Positions 17,321-26,556 of a DNA stretch of 64,000 bases are shown here, piece by piece. The notes beneath the pieces are model-generated. The model saw only the letters and a program-made list of their open reading frames with translations, ran no database searches and was not told where the DNA came from. How positions within the stretch are numbered: the stretch's first letter is position 1; each line of letters opens with the position of its first letter. The stretch is from the NCBI RefSeq assembly GCF_019456655.1, contig NZ_CP080332.1:1736001-1800000 (forward strand). Direction: 5' to 3'. The translations under genes were made by a program, and so were the position numbers. The stretch comes from Mycolicibacterium diernhoferi (lineage in GTDB: Bacteria; Actinomycetota; Actinomycetes; Mycobacteriales; Mycobacteriaceae).

Positions 17321-18361
17321 GTGAACAGGCGGATTTTGACGCTGGTGGTCGCGCTGGTGCCCATCCTGGCATTCGGGTTGCTGCTCTCGGTGGTGACGGT
17401 TCCCTTCGTCGCGCTGGGGCCGGGTCCGACGTTCGACACCCTCGGCGAGGTGAACGGCAAGCCGGTCGTCGACATCAAGAGCACCGACGGGGTGGCCGGG
17501 GACATCACCCACCCGACGTCGGGGCACCTGAACATGACCACGGTGTCGCAGCGCGACGGGCTGACCCTCGGGCAGGCGATGGTGCTGTGGATGTCGGGGC
17601 GCGACCAACTGGTCCCGCGCGAGCTGGTCTATCCGCCGGACAAGTCCAAGGACGACATCGACAAGAGCAACTCCGCGGACTTCAAGCGCTCCGAGGACGA
17701 CGCCGAGTTCGCGGCGCTGTCCTATCTGAAGTACCCGAAGGCCGTCACCGTCGAGTCGGTCGACGAGAAGGGGCCCTCGGCGGGCAAGTTGGAGCGCGGC
17801 GACGCCATCGACATGGTGAACAACATCGAGGTGCCCGACCTCAAGGCGTTCCAGGACATCGTGAAGGCCACCCGCCCCGGCGAACAGATCGTCATCGACT
17901 ACCGCCGCAAGAACGGTCCGATGGGCACCACCACCATCACCCTGGGCGAGCATCCCGAGGGGGAGCAGGGCTTTTTGGGGGTCGGCGTGCTCGATGCGCC
18001 GTGGGCCCCGTTCGAGATCGAGTTCAACCTGGCCAACATCGGCGGGCCGTCGGCCGGCCTGATGTTCAGCCTGGCGGTGATCGACAAGCTGACCACCGGG
18101 GAACTCAACGACGGCAAGTTCGTCGCCGGCACCGGCACCATCGACGCCGACGGCAAGGTCGGCTCCATCGGCGGTATCACCCACAAGATGGTGGCCGCCC
18201 GCGATGCCGGGGCGACGGTGTTCATGGTGCCCGCCGACAACTGCTCGGAAGCACTCACCGCGCACGAGGATGGCCTGCAGTTGGTGAAGGTGGACACGCT
18301 GACCACCGCCGTGGACGCGCTGAACGCGATCTCCGCCGGCGGCGAACCCCCGACATGCTGA
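17321..18361 (+). CDS. Membrane-anchored PDZ / Lon-type (S16) serine protease
   Basis: A 346-residue protein with an N-terminal membrane anchor (ILTLVVALVPILAFGLLLSV), a PDZ domain (about 135-210, with SAGKLERGDAIDMVNN) and a C-terminal Lon-type protease domain. The catalytic dyad is visible as Ser244 in GGPSAGLMF and Lys289 in GITHKM. This layout is the YlbL/PDZ-Lon family and corresponds to M. tuberculosis Rv3194c. The active domain should face the outside of the membrane. The target is unknown; in Bacillus a relative degrades a cell-division inhibitor. GTG at 17321 gives a start MNRRILT; another GTG three codons upstream is possible. Confidence 0.88.
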   Translation: MNRRILTLVVALVPILAFGLLLSVVTVPFVALGPGPTFDTLGEVNGKPVVDIKSTDGVAGDITHPTSGHLNMTTVSQRDGLTLGQAMVLWMSGRDQLVPRELVYPPDKSKDDIDKSNSADFKRSEDDAEFAALSYLKYPKAVTVESVDEKGPSAGKLERGDAIDMVNNIEVPDLKAFQDIVKATRPGEQIVIDYRRKNGPMGTTTITLGEHPEGEQGFLGVGVLDAPWAPFEIEFNLANIGGPSAGLMFSLAVIDKLTTGELNDGKFVAGTGTIDADGKVGSIGGITHKMVAARDAGATVFMVPADNCSEALTAHEDGLQLVKVDTLTTAVDALNAISAGGEPPTC

Positions 18362-18462
18362 GAGATTCCTTGGCAGGCACTGCGTAGAGTTGGGGCAAGT
18401 TGTGGCAGCTCGACCCGGATCGGATTGGTTGGGGCCACGTACCACGGACTGGAGTTGAAGAG

Positions 18463-21462
18463 TTGGGTATGCGGCCCGCGGCGAGAATGCCGCAGCTGAC
18501 AGGTCGGAGCCGGGTTCTCATCGGCGTCGCGGTAGCTGTTGTCCTGCTGTTGTTGGTGGGGCCACGCTTCATCGACGGCTATGTCGACTGGTTGTTCTTC
18601 GGCGAACTCGGCTATCGCTCGGTGTTCACCACGGTGCTGTTCACCCGCATCGTGCTGTTCCTGGTGGTGGCGTTGTTGATCGCCGCGGTGGTGTTCGGCG
18701 CGATGACGCTGGCCTACCGCACCCGCCCGGTGTTCGTGCCGACCGCCGGGCCCAACGACCCGGTGGCCCGCTACCGGACCACCGTGATGAGCCGGCTGCG
18801 GCTGTTCGGCATCGGCATCCCGGCGTTCATCGGCCTGCTGGCCGGGATCGTGGCGCAGAGCTACTGGCCGCAGGTGCAGCTGTTCCTGCACGGCGGTGAG
18901 TTCGGGATCACCGACCCGCAGTTCGGGATCGACCTCGGCTTCTACGCCTTCCAGTTGCCCTTCTACCGGCTGGTGCTGACCTACCTGTTCGTGGCGGTGT
19001 TCCTGGCTTTCGTCGCGAACCTGTTGGGCCACTACCTGTTCGGCGGTATCCGGTTGTCCGGTCGCACCGGCGCGCTCAGCCGGGCCGCCCGTATCCAGTT
19101 GATCGCGCTGGCCGGCACCCTGGTGCTGCTCAAGGCGGTCGCCTACTGGCTGGACCGTTATGAACTGCTGAGCAACACCCGCGCCGGAAAGCCGTTCACC
19201 GGTGCCGGCTACACCGACATCAACGCGGTGCTGCCCGCCAAGCTGATCCTGCTGGCCATCGCGGTGATCTGCGCGGTGGCGGTGTTCTCCGCGCTGGTGC
19301 TGCGGGATCTGCGGATCCCGGCCATCGGCCTGGTGCTGCTGCTGCTGTCCTCTCTGGTGGTGGGTGCGGGCTGGCCGCTGATCGTCGAGCAGTTCAGCGT
19401 CAAGCCGAATGCCGCGCAGAAGGAGAGCGAGTACATCAGCCGCAGTATCGCGGCGACCAGACACGCCTACGGGTTGACCGATGATGTGGTCAGCTACCGC
19501 GACTACAGCGGTGATGCCGCGGCCACGGCCCAGCAGGTCGCCGCCGACCGGGCCACCACCTCGAACATCCGTCTGCTGGACCCGACGATCGTCAGCCCGG
19601 CGTTCACCCAGTTCCAGCAGGGCAAGAACTTCTACAACTTCCCCGACCAGCTCTCGATGGACCGCTACGTCGGGCCGGACGGTCAGATCCGCGACTACGT
19701 GGTGGCCGCCCGTGAACTCAACCCGGACCGGCTGATCGACAACCAGCGGGACTGGATCAACCGGCACACGGTGTACACGCACGGCAACGGGTTCGTCGCC
19801 TCGCCTGCCAACACCGTGCGCGGCATCGCCAACGATCCGAACCAGAACGGCGGTTACCCGGAGTTCCTGGCCAGTGTGGTCGGCGCCAACGGCACCGTGG
19901 TCTCCCCGGGCCCGGCTCCGCTGGACCAGCCGCGCATCTACTTCGGCCCGGTGATCGCCAGCGCGACCGACGATTACGCGATCGTCGGCAAGAACGGTGA
20001 CGTCGACCGTGAGTACGACTACGAGACCAACACCGAGACCAAGAACTACACCTATCAGGGCAGTGGCGGCGTGCCGATCGGCAACTGGTTCGCCCGCGGT
20101 GTGTTCGCGGCGAAGTTCGCCGAGCGGAACTTCCTACTGTCCAACGTGATCGGCGAGAACAGCAAGCTGCTGTTCAACCGTGATCCGGCGAAGCGGGTCG
20201 AGGCGGTGGCGCCCTGGCTGGACACCGACAACGGCATGTACCCGGCGATCGTCAACAAGCGGATGGTGTGGATCGTCGACGGCTACACCACGCTGGACAA
20301 CTACCCGTACTCCGAGCTCACCACGCTGTCGAGCGCCACCATCGACTCCAACGAGGTGGCGGTCAACCGGCTGCTGCTGGACAAGCAGGTGTCCTACATC
20401 CGCAACTCGGTGAAGGCCACCGTCGACGCCTATGACGGCACCGTCACGCTGTACGCGCAGGACGAGGACGATCCGGTCCTGAAGGCGTGGATGTCGGTGT
20501 TCCCCGGCACGGTGAAGCCCAAGTCCGAGATCTCCGAGGATCTGCAGGCCCACCTGCGCTACCCGGAGGACCTGTTCAAGGTGCAGCGCGCGCTGCTGGC
20601 CAAGTACCACGTCGACGATCCGGTGAAGTTCTTCACCAACGCCGACTTCTGGGACGTGCCACTGGATCCCAACCCGACGGCCAGCAGTTTCCAGCCGCCG
20701 TACTACATCGTCGCGCAGGATCTGGTGGAGCAGAACGGCTCGGCCTCGTTCCAGCTGACCAGCGCGATGAACTGGATCCGCCGAGACTTCCTGGCGGCCT
20801 ACATCAGTGCGAGCTCTGATCCGGACACCTACGGCAAGCTCACGGTGCTGACCGTGCCCGGTCAGGTCAACGGTCCGAAGCTGGCCTTCAACGCCATCAG
20901 TACCGACACCGCGGTCTCCACCGAGTTGGGTCAGATCGGTCGTGACGGCCAGAACCGCATCCGGTGGGGCAACCTGCTCACGCTGCCGATCGGCAACGGC
21001 GGATTGCTCTACGTGGCACCGATCTACGCATCGCCGGGCAGCAGCGACGCGGCCTCGTCCTACCCGCGTCTGATCCGCGTGGCGATGATGTACAACGACA
21101 AGGTCGGTTACGGCCCGACGGTCCGCGACGCGCTGGATGAGATCTTCGGCGCCGGAGCGGGTGCCACGGCCACGGGTCCCGCGCCCGCGCCCGGGCAGCC
21201 GGCCGCGCGGCCGCCCGCCCAGTCCACGGCCAACCCGCAGGCTGTACCGCAGCAGGGCACCGCGCCCGCCGCGCCGCCGCCGGCTGCCGCGGTCCCGTCC
21301 GGGCCCGTGGAGCTCTCGGGTGCGAAGGCCGCTGCGCTGGCAGAGGTCAACGCCGCGCTGGACAACATGCAGCAGGCGCAGACCGGCGGCAACTTCGCCG
21401 AGTTCGGTGAGGCGCTGCAGCGCCTCGACGACGCGATGAACAAGTATCGCGAGGCTAAGTAG
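18463..21462 (+). CDS. UPF0182 large integral membrane protein (Rv3193c-type)
   Basis: A 999-residue protein of the actinobacterial UPF0182 family. The first 330 residues hold about seven transmembrane helices, beginning [21 protein letters not shown] large extracytoplasmic domain follows (about 330-900), then an Ala/Pro/Gln-rich linker and a short helical end ([17 protein letters not shown]...). TTG at 18463 (LGMRPAARM) is 8 bases after a GGAG site and gives a start like the M. tuberculosis MGMRP; the ATG at 18469 is the alternative. It follows the PDZ-Lon gene as in M. tuberculosis, so the two may act together at the envelope. The function is not established. Confidence 0.88.
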   Translation: MGMRPAARMPQLTGRSRVLIGVAVAVVLLLLVGPRFIDGYVDWLFFGELGYRSVFTTVLFTRIVLFLVVALLIAAVVFGAMTLAYRTRPVFVPTAGPNDPVARYRTTVMSRLRLFGIGIPAFIGLLAGIVAQSYWPQVQLFLHGGEFGITDPQFGIDLGFYAFQLPFYRLVLTYLFVAVFLAFVANLLGHYLFGGIRLSGRTGALSRAARIQLIALAGTLVLLKAVAYWLDRYELLSNTRAGKPFTGAGYTDINAVLPAKLILLAIAVICAVAVFSALVLRDLRIPAIGLVLLLLSSLVVGAGWPLIVEQFSVKPNAAQKESEYISRSIAATRHAYGLTDDVVSYRDYSGDAAATAQQVAADRATTSNIRLLDPTIVSPAFTQFQQGKNFYNFPDQLSMDRYVGPDGQIRDYVVAARELNPDRLIDNQRDWINRHTVYTHGNGFVASPANTVRGIANDPNQNGGYPEFLASVVGANGTVVSPGPAPLDQPRIYFGPVIASATDDYAIVGKNGDVDREYDYETNTETKNYTYQGSGGVPIGNWFARGVFAAKFAERNFLLSNVIGENSKLLFNRDPAKRVEAVAPWLDTDNGMYPAIVNKRMVWIVDGYTTLDNYPYSELTTLSSATIDSNEVAVNRLLLDKQVSYIRNSVKATVDAYDGTVTLYAQDEDDPVLKAWMSVFPGTVKPKSEISEDLQAHLRYPEDLFKVQRALLAKYHVDDPVKFFTNADFWDVPLDPNPTASSFQPPYYIVAQDLVEQNGSASFQLTSAMNWIRRDFLAAYISASSDPDTYGKLTVLTVPGQVNGPKLAFNAISTDTAVSTELGQIGRDGQNRIRWGNLLTLPIGNGGLLYVAPIYASPGSSDAASSYPRLIRVAMMYNDKVGYGPTVRDALDEIFGAGAGATATGPAPAPGQPAARPPAQSTANPQAVPQQGTAPAAPPPAAAVPSGPVELSGAKAAALAEVNAALDNMQQAQTGGNFAEFGEALQRLDDAMNKYREAK

Positions 21463-21501
21463 CGAAGCGGATTGGCCCGATAGGCAGGCCAAGTAACCTT
21501 C

Positions 21502-21575
21502 CCTCGCCGCGAGCGTGCGGGTCTGCGGTGGACACGCCGCACCCGAACCTGATTCAGCGCACGTTCGCGGCGAGG
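21502..21575. terminator. 74-base hairpin after the UPF0182 gene
   Basis: An 18-base arm (21502-21519) pairs with 21558-21575 with one mismatch. The 38-base interior has a further stem made of GGGT-TGCGG and CCGCA-CCC halves. It begins 39 bases after the stop. There is no T-tract, so a terminator or mRNA 3'-protecting role is inferred from its position. Confidence 0.6.
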
Positions 21576-21627
21576 TAGGTCCACTTGTGGTCGGTTACAA
21601 GAGGACGCCAAGTGGTCCCGGGGAGTC

Positions 21628-21645
21628 TTGACTCAAATGAGTCAA
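21628..21645. promoter_or_regulatory. 18-bp perfect palindrome upstream of the FAD oxidoreductase
   Basis: TTGACTCA-AA-TGAGTCAA is a perfect inverted repeat ending 21 bases before the ATG at 21667. Its size and position suit an operator of a dimeric repressor. No regulator gene is adjacent, so the cognate protein is unknown. Confidence 0.55.
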
Positions 21646-21666
21646 CTCTGCCCGGAAGGACCCTCG

Positions 21667-23052
21667 ATGACCCTGGCCGAATCTGTCGACGAGCGCGCGC
21701 TGTCGACGCTGCCCGACCACGTCAGCGCCCTGGTGGCGCTGCCCGGCGAGCCCGGCTACGAACGCTGCACACCGTGGAATGTGGCCGTGCCGGTGCGGCC
21801 GGCGGCGGTGGTGTTCGCGACCTCGGCGCACCATGTCGCCGAGGCGGTGCGCTTCGCCGCGGCGCACGGTCTGAAGGTGGCGGTGCAGGCGACCGGTCAC
21901 GGCGCCGTCCCGGTCGGCGAGGACGCGATCCTGGTGCAGACCGGCGCGATGACCGACTGCGTGGTGGATCTGCAGACCCGGGTCGCCCGGGTGGGCGCGG
22001 GTGCGCGGTGGCAGCACGTCCTCGACGCCGCCGCCCCGCACGGGCTCGCCCCGCTGTGCGGTTCCTCGCCGTCGGTGGGTGTGGTCGGATTCCTCACCGG
22101 CGGTGGGGTCGGCCCGCTGGTCCGCAGTGTCGGCGTGTCCTCGGACTACGTGCGTTCCTTCGATCTGGTGACCGGCACCGGGGAGTTGCTGCATGTGACA
22201 CCGGAGGCGCATCCCGATCTGTTCTGGGGTCTGCGTGGGGGCAAGTCCACGCTCGGCATCGTCACCGCGATGGAGTTCGAGCTGCTGCCCGTCTCCGAGT
22301 TCTACGGCGGTGCCTTGTATTTCGACGGCGTCGATGCTCCTGCGGTGTTGCGTACCTGGCAGGAGTGGAGCCTGAGCCTGCCGGAGACCATCAACACCTC
22401 CATTGCCCTCCAGCAGTTGCCGCCGTTGCCGGGGGTCCCCGAGCCGTTGGCCGGCCGGCTCACGGTGGCGGTGCGCTACACCGCGCTGGACGATTTCGCG
22501 GAGGGCGCAGCGCTTCTGGCGCCGATCCGGGAGGCGGCGATGCCGATCCTGGACACCGTCGGTGTGCTGCCGTATGCGGCGATCGGTGCGGTGCATGCCG
22601 ACCCGGTGGATCCGATGCCGTGCCACGAGGGGCAGGTGCTGTTGGGTGAATTCGGTTCCGAGGCAGTCGATATCCTGCTGGCCGCCGCGGGCCCGGGTTC
22701 GGCGTCGGTGCAGACAGTCGTGGAGGTGCGGTTGCTCGGCGGTGCGATGGCCCGCCAGGCAGAGCATTCCAGCGCGTTCTGCAACCGCCAGGCCGCCTAT
22801 GCGGTGACGACCATCGGGGTGCCGATGGGGCCGGCCGCGGAATTGGTGCCGGCACAGGCCCGTGCATTGGCGCGTGCCCTGCAGCCGTGGTCCACCGGCG
22901 GTCTGCTGCCCAACTTCGCGCCCGCCGCGGATGCGGCGCGGATGGCGCGGGTGTACGACGAGGACACCCGGCACTGGCTGGCCACGCTGGCCGACCGATA
23001 TGACCCGGCAGGCGTTCTCAAGACCGGTCAAGCGGTCCGGTTTTCCGCCTAA
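21667..23052 (+). CDS. FAD-linked oxidoreductase of the PCMH/BBE (6-hydroxynicotine oxidase-like) family
   Basis: A 461-residue flavoenzyme. The N-terminal PCMH FAD domain shows VPVRPAAVVFATSAHHV and the loop VQATGHGAV, whose His could carry the flavin covalently as in 6-hydroxy-D-nicotine oxidase. Later there are GSSPSVGVVGFLTGGGVG (pyrophosphate loop) and DLFWGLRGGKSTLGIV. A berberine-bridge (BBE) tail ends DRYDPAGVLKTGQAVRF instead of the usual KYDPxNxF. The ATG at 21667 has GGAAGGA seven bases upstream. Such enzymes oxidise sugars, alkaloids or phenolics; the substrate cannot be told. A palindrome just upstream suggests repression by an unlinked regulator. Confidence 0.82.
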   Translation: MTLAESVDERALSTLPDHVSALVALPGEPGYERCTPWNVAVPVRPAAVVFATSAHHVAEAVRFAAAHGLKVAVQATGHGAVPVGEDAILVQTGAMTDCVVDLQTRVARVGAGARWQHVLDAAAPHGLAPLCGSSPSVGVVGFLTGGGVGPLVRSVGVSSDYVRSFDLVTGTGELLHVTPEAHPDLFWGLRGGKSTLGIVTAMEFELLPVSEFYGGALYFDGVDAPAVLRTWQEWSLSLPETINTSIALQQLPPLPGVPEPLAGRLTVAVRYTALDDFAEGAALLAPIREAAMPILDTVGVLPYAAIGAVHADPVDPMPCHEGQVLLGEFGSEAVDILLAAAGPGSASVQTVVEVRLLGGAMARQAEHSSAFCNRQAAYAVTTIGVPMGPAAELVPAQARALARALQPWSTGGLLPNFAPAADAARMARVYDEDTRHWLATLADRYDPAGVLKTGQAVRFSA

Positions 23053-23115
23053 AAACGGCTCTGAGCACCCGATTTGGCGCCTTGCGTCCCCTTGGGTAAT
23101 GTTGTCCTTACCCGA

Positions 23116-23189
23116 CGCGGGGTGGAGCAGCTCGGTAGCTCGCTGGGCTCATAACCCAGAGGTCGCAGGTTCGAATCCTGTCCCCGCTA
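23116..23189 (+). tRNA. Initiator tRNA-fMet (anticodon CAT)
   Basis: A 74-base cloverleaf without encoded CCA. The acceptor CGCGGGG pairs with CCCCGC but leaves C1 opposite T72, the unpaired 1-72 position that marks initiator tRNA. The anticodon arm CTGGG-CTCATAA-CCCAG has the three consecutive G-C pairs required for P-site binding. The T loop GTTCGAATC is canonical. It stands alone and is followed by a strong terminator. Confidence 0.96.
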
Positions 23190-23199
23190 CTAGGTAGAA

Positions 23200-23231
23200 C
23201 GGCCCCCGGAGATTTCTCCGGGGGCCGTTTT
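23200..23231 (+). terminator. Intrinsic terminator of the tRNA-fMet gene
   Basis: CGGCCCCCGGAG pairs perfectly with CTCCGGGGGCCG around a short loop and is followed by TTTTC. It begins 11 bases after the tRNA and is one of the few classic T-tailed terminators in the window. Confidence 0.93.
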
Positions 23232-23393
23232 CATTGCCTTGGTGGCACCCCACCCCCGGGCGCTCTGTCGAACCGGATAAAGAGCGGGCCCATTTCCCAT
23301 ACGATCGGCCAAGAAGTTCAGGCGCGGTCGGTGATTTCATGATCGGAACCACGAGCACGGCACACAGGAACCTTCGACGGAACGAGAAATTTC

Positions 23394-24944
23394 ATGTCCG
23401 ACTCCGCGTTTCAGATGGTGGCGATCGGGTTGTATTTCGCCCTGATGCTCGCGATCGGCTTCTACGCCTTCCGGCGAACCAGTGACCTCGACGACTACAT
23501 GCTCGGCGGCCGCAAGCTGCCGCCGGCGGTCGCCGCGCTGTCGGCCGGCGCATCGGACATGTCCGGATGGCTGCTGCTCGGTGTCCCCGGCGCCATCTAC
23601 GCCTCCGGCCTGGTCGAGTCGTGGATCGTGATCGGCCTGGTGATCGGCGCCTGGCTGAACTGGAAGTTCGTCGCACCGCGGCTGCGGGCGTATACCGAGA
23701 TCGCCAACAACTCGATCACCGTGCCCAGCTTCTTCGAGAACCGGTTGCGGGACAAGTCGCACGTCCTGCGGATCGCCGCCGGCGCGATCATCCTGGTCTT
23801 CTTCACGTTCTACGTGTCCTCCGGCATGGTCGCCGGTGGCGTGTTCTTCGAGTCCTCGTTCGGGTCGTCCTATCTTGCCGGCATGCTGCTGGTCGCCGGA
23901 GTGACCCTGTGCTACACGCTGTTCGGCGGATTCCTCGGCGCGTCGCTCACCGACGTCGCGCAGGCGCTGTTGATGTTCGCCGCGCTCGTCACGATCCCCG
24001 TCGCCACGATCATCGCCACCGGCGGCCCGGGCGAGATGGTCAATCTGGTGCAGGCCGCCGACGCTGCGCACAACGCCGCCAACGCCGGTGACGAAGTTCA
24101 GCGCACCTCACTGTTCTTCGGCGGCAGCTTCCTCGCGATCGTGTCGGCGGCGGCCTGGGGGCTGGGCTACTTCGGCCAGCCCCACATCATCGTCCGCTTC
24201 ATGGCGATGCGCTCCTCGGCGGATGCCAAGGCGGGCCGTCGAATCGGCATCAGCTGGATGATCCTCACCTCGGTTGGGGCGATCACCACGGGGTTCGCGG
24301 GCCTGGCGTACTTCTACCGCGAGGGCGTCACATTGGACAACCCCGAGACCGTGTTCCTGCAGCTGGCGCAGGTGATGTTCCATCCCTTCGTCGCCGGCAT
24401 CGTGCTGGCCGCAGTGCTGGCGGCCATCATGTCGACGGTCTCCTCGCAGCTGATCGTGTGTTCGTCGGCTCTGGTCGAGGACATCTACCGGGCGTTCGGC
24501 AAAGAGGCCAGCCAGACGCGGCTGGTCGCCTACGGCAGGGTGGGGGTGCTGACGGTCGCCGTGGTGGCGGTCCTGTTGGCGCTCAACCCGGATGGGACGA
24601 TCCTCGATCTGGTCGGTTTCGCGTGGGCCGGCTTCGGTGCCTCCTTCGGCCCGCTGATCCTGCTGTCGCTGTTCTGGCGCAAGCTCACCTCCGCCGGGGC
24701 GATCGCCGGCATGATCGCCGGCGCCGTGGTGGTGGGCATCTGGGGGCAGACCGATGCGCTGTCCAGCGCCATGTACGAGATCGTGCCCGGCTTCATCGCA
24801 TGCTTCGCCTTCGCCGTGGCCGTATCGCTCATGACCGCGCGTGAGGACGACGATATCCAGCGCGAGTTCTCCGAGATGGCCGAGATGGCGCAGAACACCG
24901 GCGAGCCGGTGGCCACTGCCCGAAACGCCACGATCCACCAGTAG
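23394..24944 (+). CDS. putP: Sodium/proline symporter (SSF family, PutP-like)
   Basis: A 516-residue membrane transporter with about 13 helices. The signature LSAGASDMSGWLLLGVPGAIY matches the PutP sodium/substrate site, and GYFGQPHIIVRFMA in the middle is likewise typical of proline symporters. The C terminus is hydrophilic (EREFSEMAEMAQNTG-like). PutP imports L-proline with Na+ for use as carbon, nitrogen or osmolyte. No proline dehydrogenase is next to it in this window. The ATG at 23394 is used; the 160 bases between the tRNA terminator and this start hold its own promoter, which I cannot place exactly. It converges on the MpaB-family gene. Confidence 0.9.
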   Translation: MSDSAFQMVAIGLYFALMLAIGFYAFRRTSDLDDYMLGGRKLPPAVAALSAGASDMSGWLLLGVPGAIYASGLVESWIVIGLVIGAWLNWKFVAPRLRAYTEIANNSITVPSFFENRLRDKSHVLRIAAGAIILVFFTFYVSSGMVAGGVFFESSFGSSYLAGMLLVAGVTLCYTLFGGFLGASLTDVAQALLMFAALVTIPVATIIATGGPGEMVNLVQAADAAHNAANAGDEVQRTSLFFGGSFLAIVSAAAWGLGYFGQPHIIVRFMAMRSSADAKAGRRIGISWMILTSVGAITTGFAGLAYFYREGVTLDNPETVFLQLAQVMFHPFVAGIVLAAVLAAIMSTVSSQLIVCSSALVEDIYRAFGKEASQTRLVAYGRVGVLTVAVVAVLLALNPDGTILDLVGFAWAGFGASFGPLILLSLFWRKLTSAGAIAGMIAGAVVVGIWGQTDALSSAMYEIVPGFIACFAFAVAVSLMTAREDDDIQREFSEMAEMAQNTGEPVATARNATIHQ

Positions 24945-25010
24945 GCCAAGCGCACCGACGACCGGGACCCGCAGGTGCTCAAGCATTTCCGTGCGGACTC
25001 GGTGACCGGT

Positions 25011-26396
25011 TCAGCCGGTGAAACCCTCTCCCGAGGTCGAACGGTCGTGGTGGGAGTAGGTCACCGGGATCTGCTTACCGCGGGCGATCTTGTCCAGCAT
25101 CGCGATCCGCTTCCGCGTCGCGTCGCCGTTGCGCTTCTTGCGCTCGCTGATCGGGTTGGACCATGGCAGCAGATCGGCCACCCGGACGAGGCCGACGTTG
25201 AGCCGGGCGATCCGCTCGAAGTCGCGCACCCGGCGCTCGATGTTGTAGCCCAGCGGCTCGAACAGCGTGCCGGCGATCATGGCCTCGATCTGCTTGTAGC
25301 CGAACACCACTCCGGCCGGGGCGAGCACCAGGCTGGCCATGAGCTGGTTGGCGTAGGTGGCCACCACCTTCTTGGCCCAGCCGGGCAGCGTGTCGGTCAA
25401 CGTCGCGATGTGGGCAGGACCCGCGATGGCATCGACGAGTTCGGCCCGCCAGGGCGACGGGTTGCCGCCCCTGGCCAGGACGTAGTTCAACGATTTGATC
25501 AACTCCACGCCGTCGGCGGAGTGCAGGCGCTCGGGCGCACCCCACAGCCGCCCCGAGTACGAGGAGTACTCGGCGAGATCCTCGAGCTGCCGCCGGGTCA
25601 GCTTGCGCCCGAACGCGTGGTCGACGAGGCGGCCGAGCAGCATCCCGCTGCCGAAGCCGAGCAGCGACGTCACCGGGATCGGCTCGCCGAACTTGAGGTA
25701 AAGGTCGTCGCCCCACTTGCGCCGCAACCCGCGACTGACCAGTCCGTGCATCAACCGCACGCGCACCACATCCTGGAACGCAACGGAGCGCCGGTCGAAG
25801 ATGTCGGGCAAGGTGAACTCCGCGAACACCCGTGCCGTCTCGATGAAGCGGCGCGGACCGTCGTCCGCGAAACGGCCGGTGGCACCGGTGGCCGCGGAGA
25901 TGTCGCCGGTCATCGCCGTCTCGTAGAACGCCCACGCCTGGATGATGGTGCTGGCCGCCCGGCTGCTCGACATCGCCAGCATCCGGCCCCGTTCGGCCGC
26001 GACCAGATCGAACTGGCTCGGCAGGTTGTCCAGGTGCTCGAAGAAGTCGACGTACTCCTGCGGGGGATCGGTCAGCGTGTCGATGCCCTGGGTCAGGGCC
26101 TGCTCGAACAGCGCTCGGCCCTGCTCATGACCGAGGCGCTCGAACGCATCGACCACGCCGATGATGTGCTCGTCGGCCTGCCAGAAGTAGTCGTCGCGCA
26201 GACGGGTGATGTCGTTGGGTTCGACCTCTTTGTCGACATCGATCCACTCACCGAACATGAACTTCCGCATGTACCGCCACTGGTCGGCGAAGTGGTCACG
26301 GCCCGGCGGGATGGGCCGCCACGGTCGATCGGGATGATCCCGTCGATTGAAATCGACGTCCTCGAGCAGGATTTCTCGCTCGCCAGTCAGAGTCAT
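25011..26396 (-). CDS. Oxygenase MpaB family protein (DUF2236 / rubber-oxygenase catalytic domain type)
   Basis: A 461-residue, mostly helical protein. It has the pattern of the MpaB/latex-clearing-protein family: an N-terminal HxD-like WRYMRKFMFGEWIDVD part, FAEFTLPDIFDRRSVAFQDVVRVRLMHGLV with conserved Arg and His residues, and WSNPISERKKRNG near the end. Lcp-type members bind heme b and cleave isoprenoid double bonds, but many mycobacterial paralogues have no known substrate. The ATG at 26396 is used. A promoter with an overlapping palindrome lies 33-80 bases upstream, so the gene is probably repressor-controlled. No signal peptide is visible, so it should be cytoplasmic or peripheral. Confidence 0.75.
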   Translation of the reverse strand: MTLTGEREILLEDVDFNRRDHPDRPWRPIPPGRDHFADQWRYMRKFMFGEWIDVDKEVEPNDITRLRDDYFWQADEHIIGVVDAFERLGHEQGRALFEQALTQGIDTLTDPPQEYVDFFEHLDNLPSQFDLVAAERGRMLAMSSSRAASTIIQAWAFYETAMTGDISAATGATGRFADDGPRRFIETARVFAEFTLPDIFDRRSVAFQDVVRVRLMHGLVSRGLRRKWGDDLYLKFGEPIPVTSLLGFGSGMLLGRLVDHAFGRKLTRRQLEDLAEYSSYSGRLWGAPERLHSADGVELIKSLNYVLARGGNPSPWRAELVDAIAGPAHIATLTDTLPGWAKKVVATYANQLMASLVLAPAGVVFGYKQIEAMIAGTLFEPLGYNIERRVRDFERIARLNVGLVRVADLLPWSNPISERKKRNGDATRKRIAMLDKIARGKQIPVTYSHHDRSTSGEGFTG

Positions 26397-26435
26397 GCGG
26401 TAACCCGATCTCCGGAGTCGGTGGCCATTACGGCG

Positions 26436-26477
26436 AGGCTATCCCACAATTTTGCCGATGTGAATGGCGGTTCACAT
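26436..26477 (-). promoter_or_regulatory. Promoter and overlapping palindromic operator of the MpaB-family gene
   Basis: On the minus strand TTCACA (26464-26459) and TAGCCT (26441-26436) are 17 bases apart, a good SigA-type promoter 40 bases before the ATG at 26396. The -35 lies inside the inverted repeat ATGTGAA-N6-TTCACAT (26458-26477). A repressor bound there would block RNA polymerase. Confidence 0.65.
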
Positions 26478-26484
26478 GCGTTAC

Positions 26485-26500
26485 ACCTGTCCCCACAGGT
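26485..26500. promoter_or_regulatory. Second palindrome upstream of the MpaB-family gene
   Basis: ACCTGT-CCCC-ACAGGT is a perfect 6+4+6 inverted repeat 7 bases beyond the first palindrome. It could be a second operator, or a hairpin near the end of the neighbouring transcript. Nothing decides between these. Confidence 0.4.
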
Positions 26501-26556
26501 CAGAGCGCTGATAGTGGGTCGTCTGCACCGGCGTTGAGTAGCGGTTGCCGCGCAGG

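Noticed and set aside
23116..23231. tRNA-fMet as an integration site for a genomic island
   Set aside because: No integrase, transposase, direct repeat of the tRNA end or change of composition was seen on either side.
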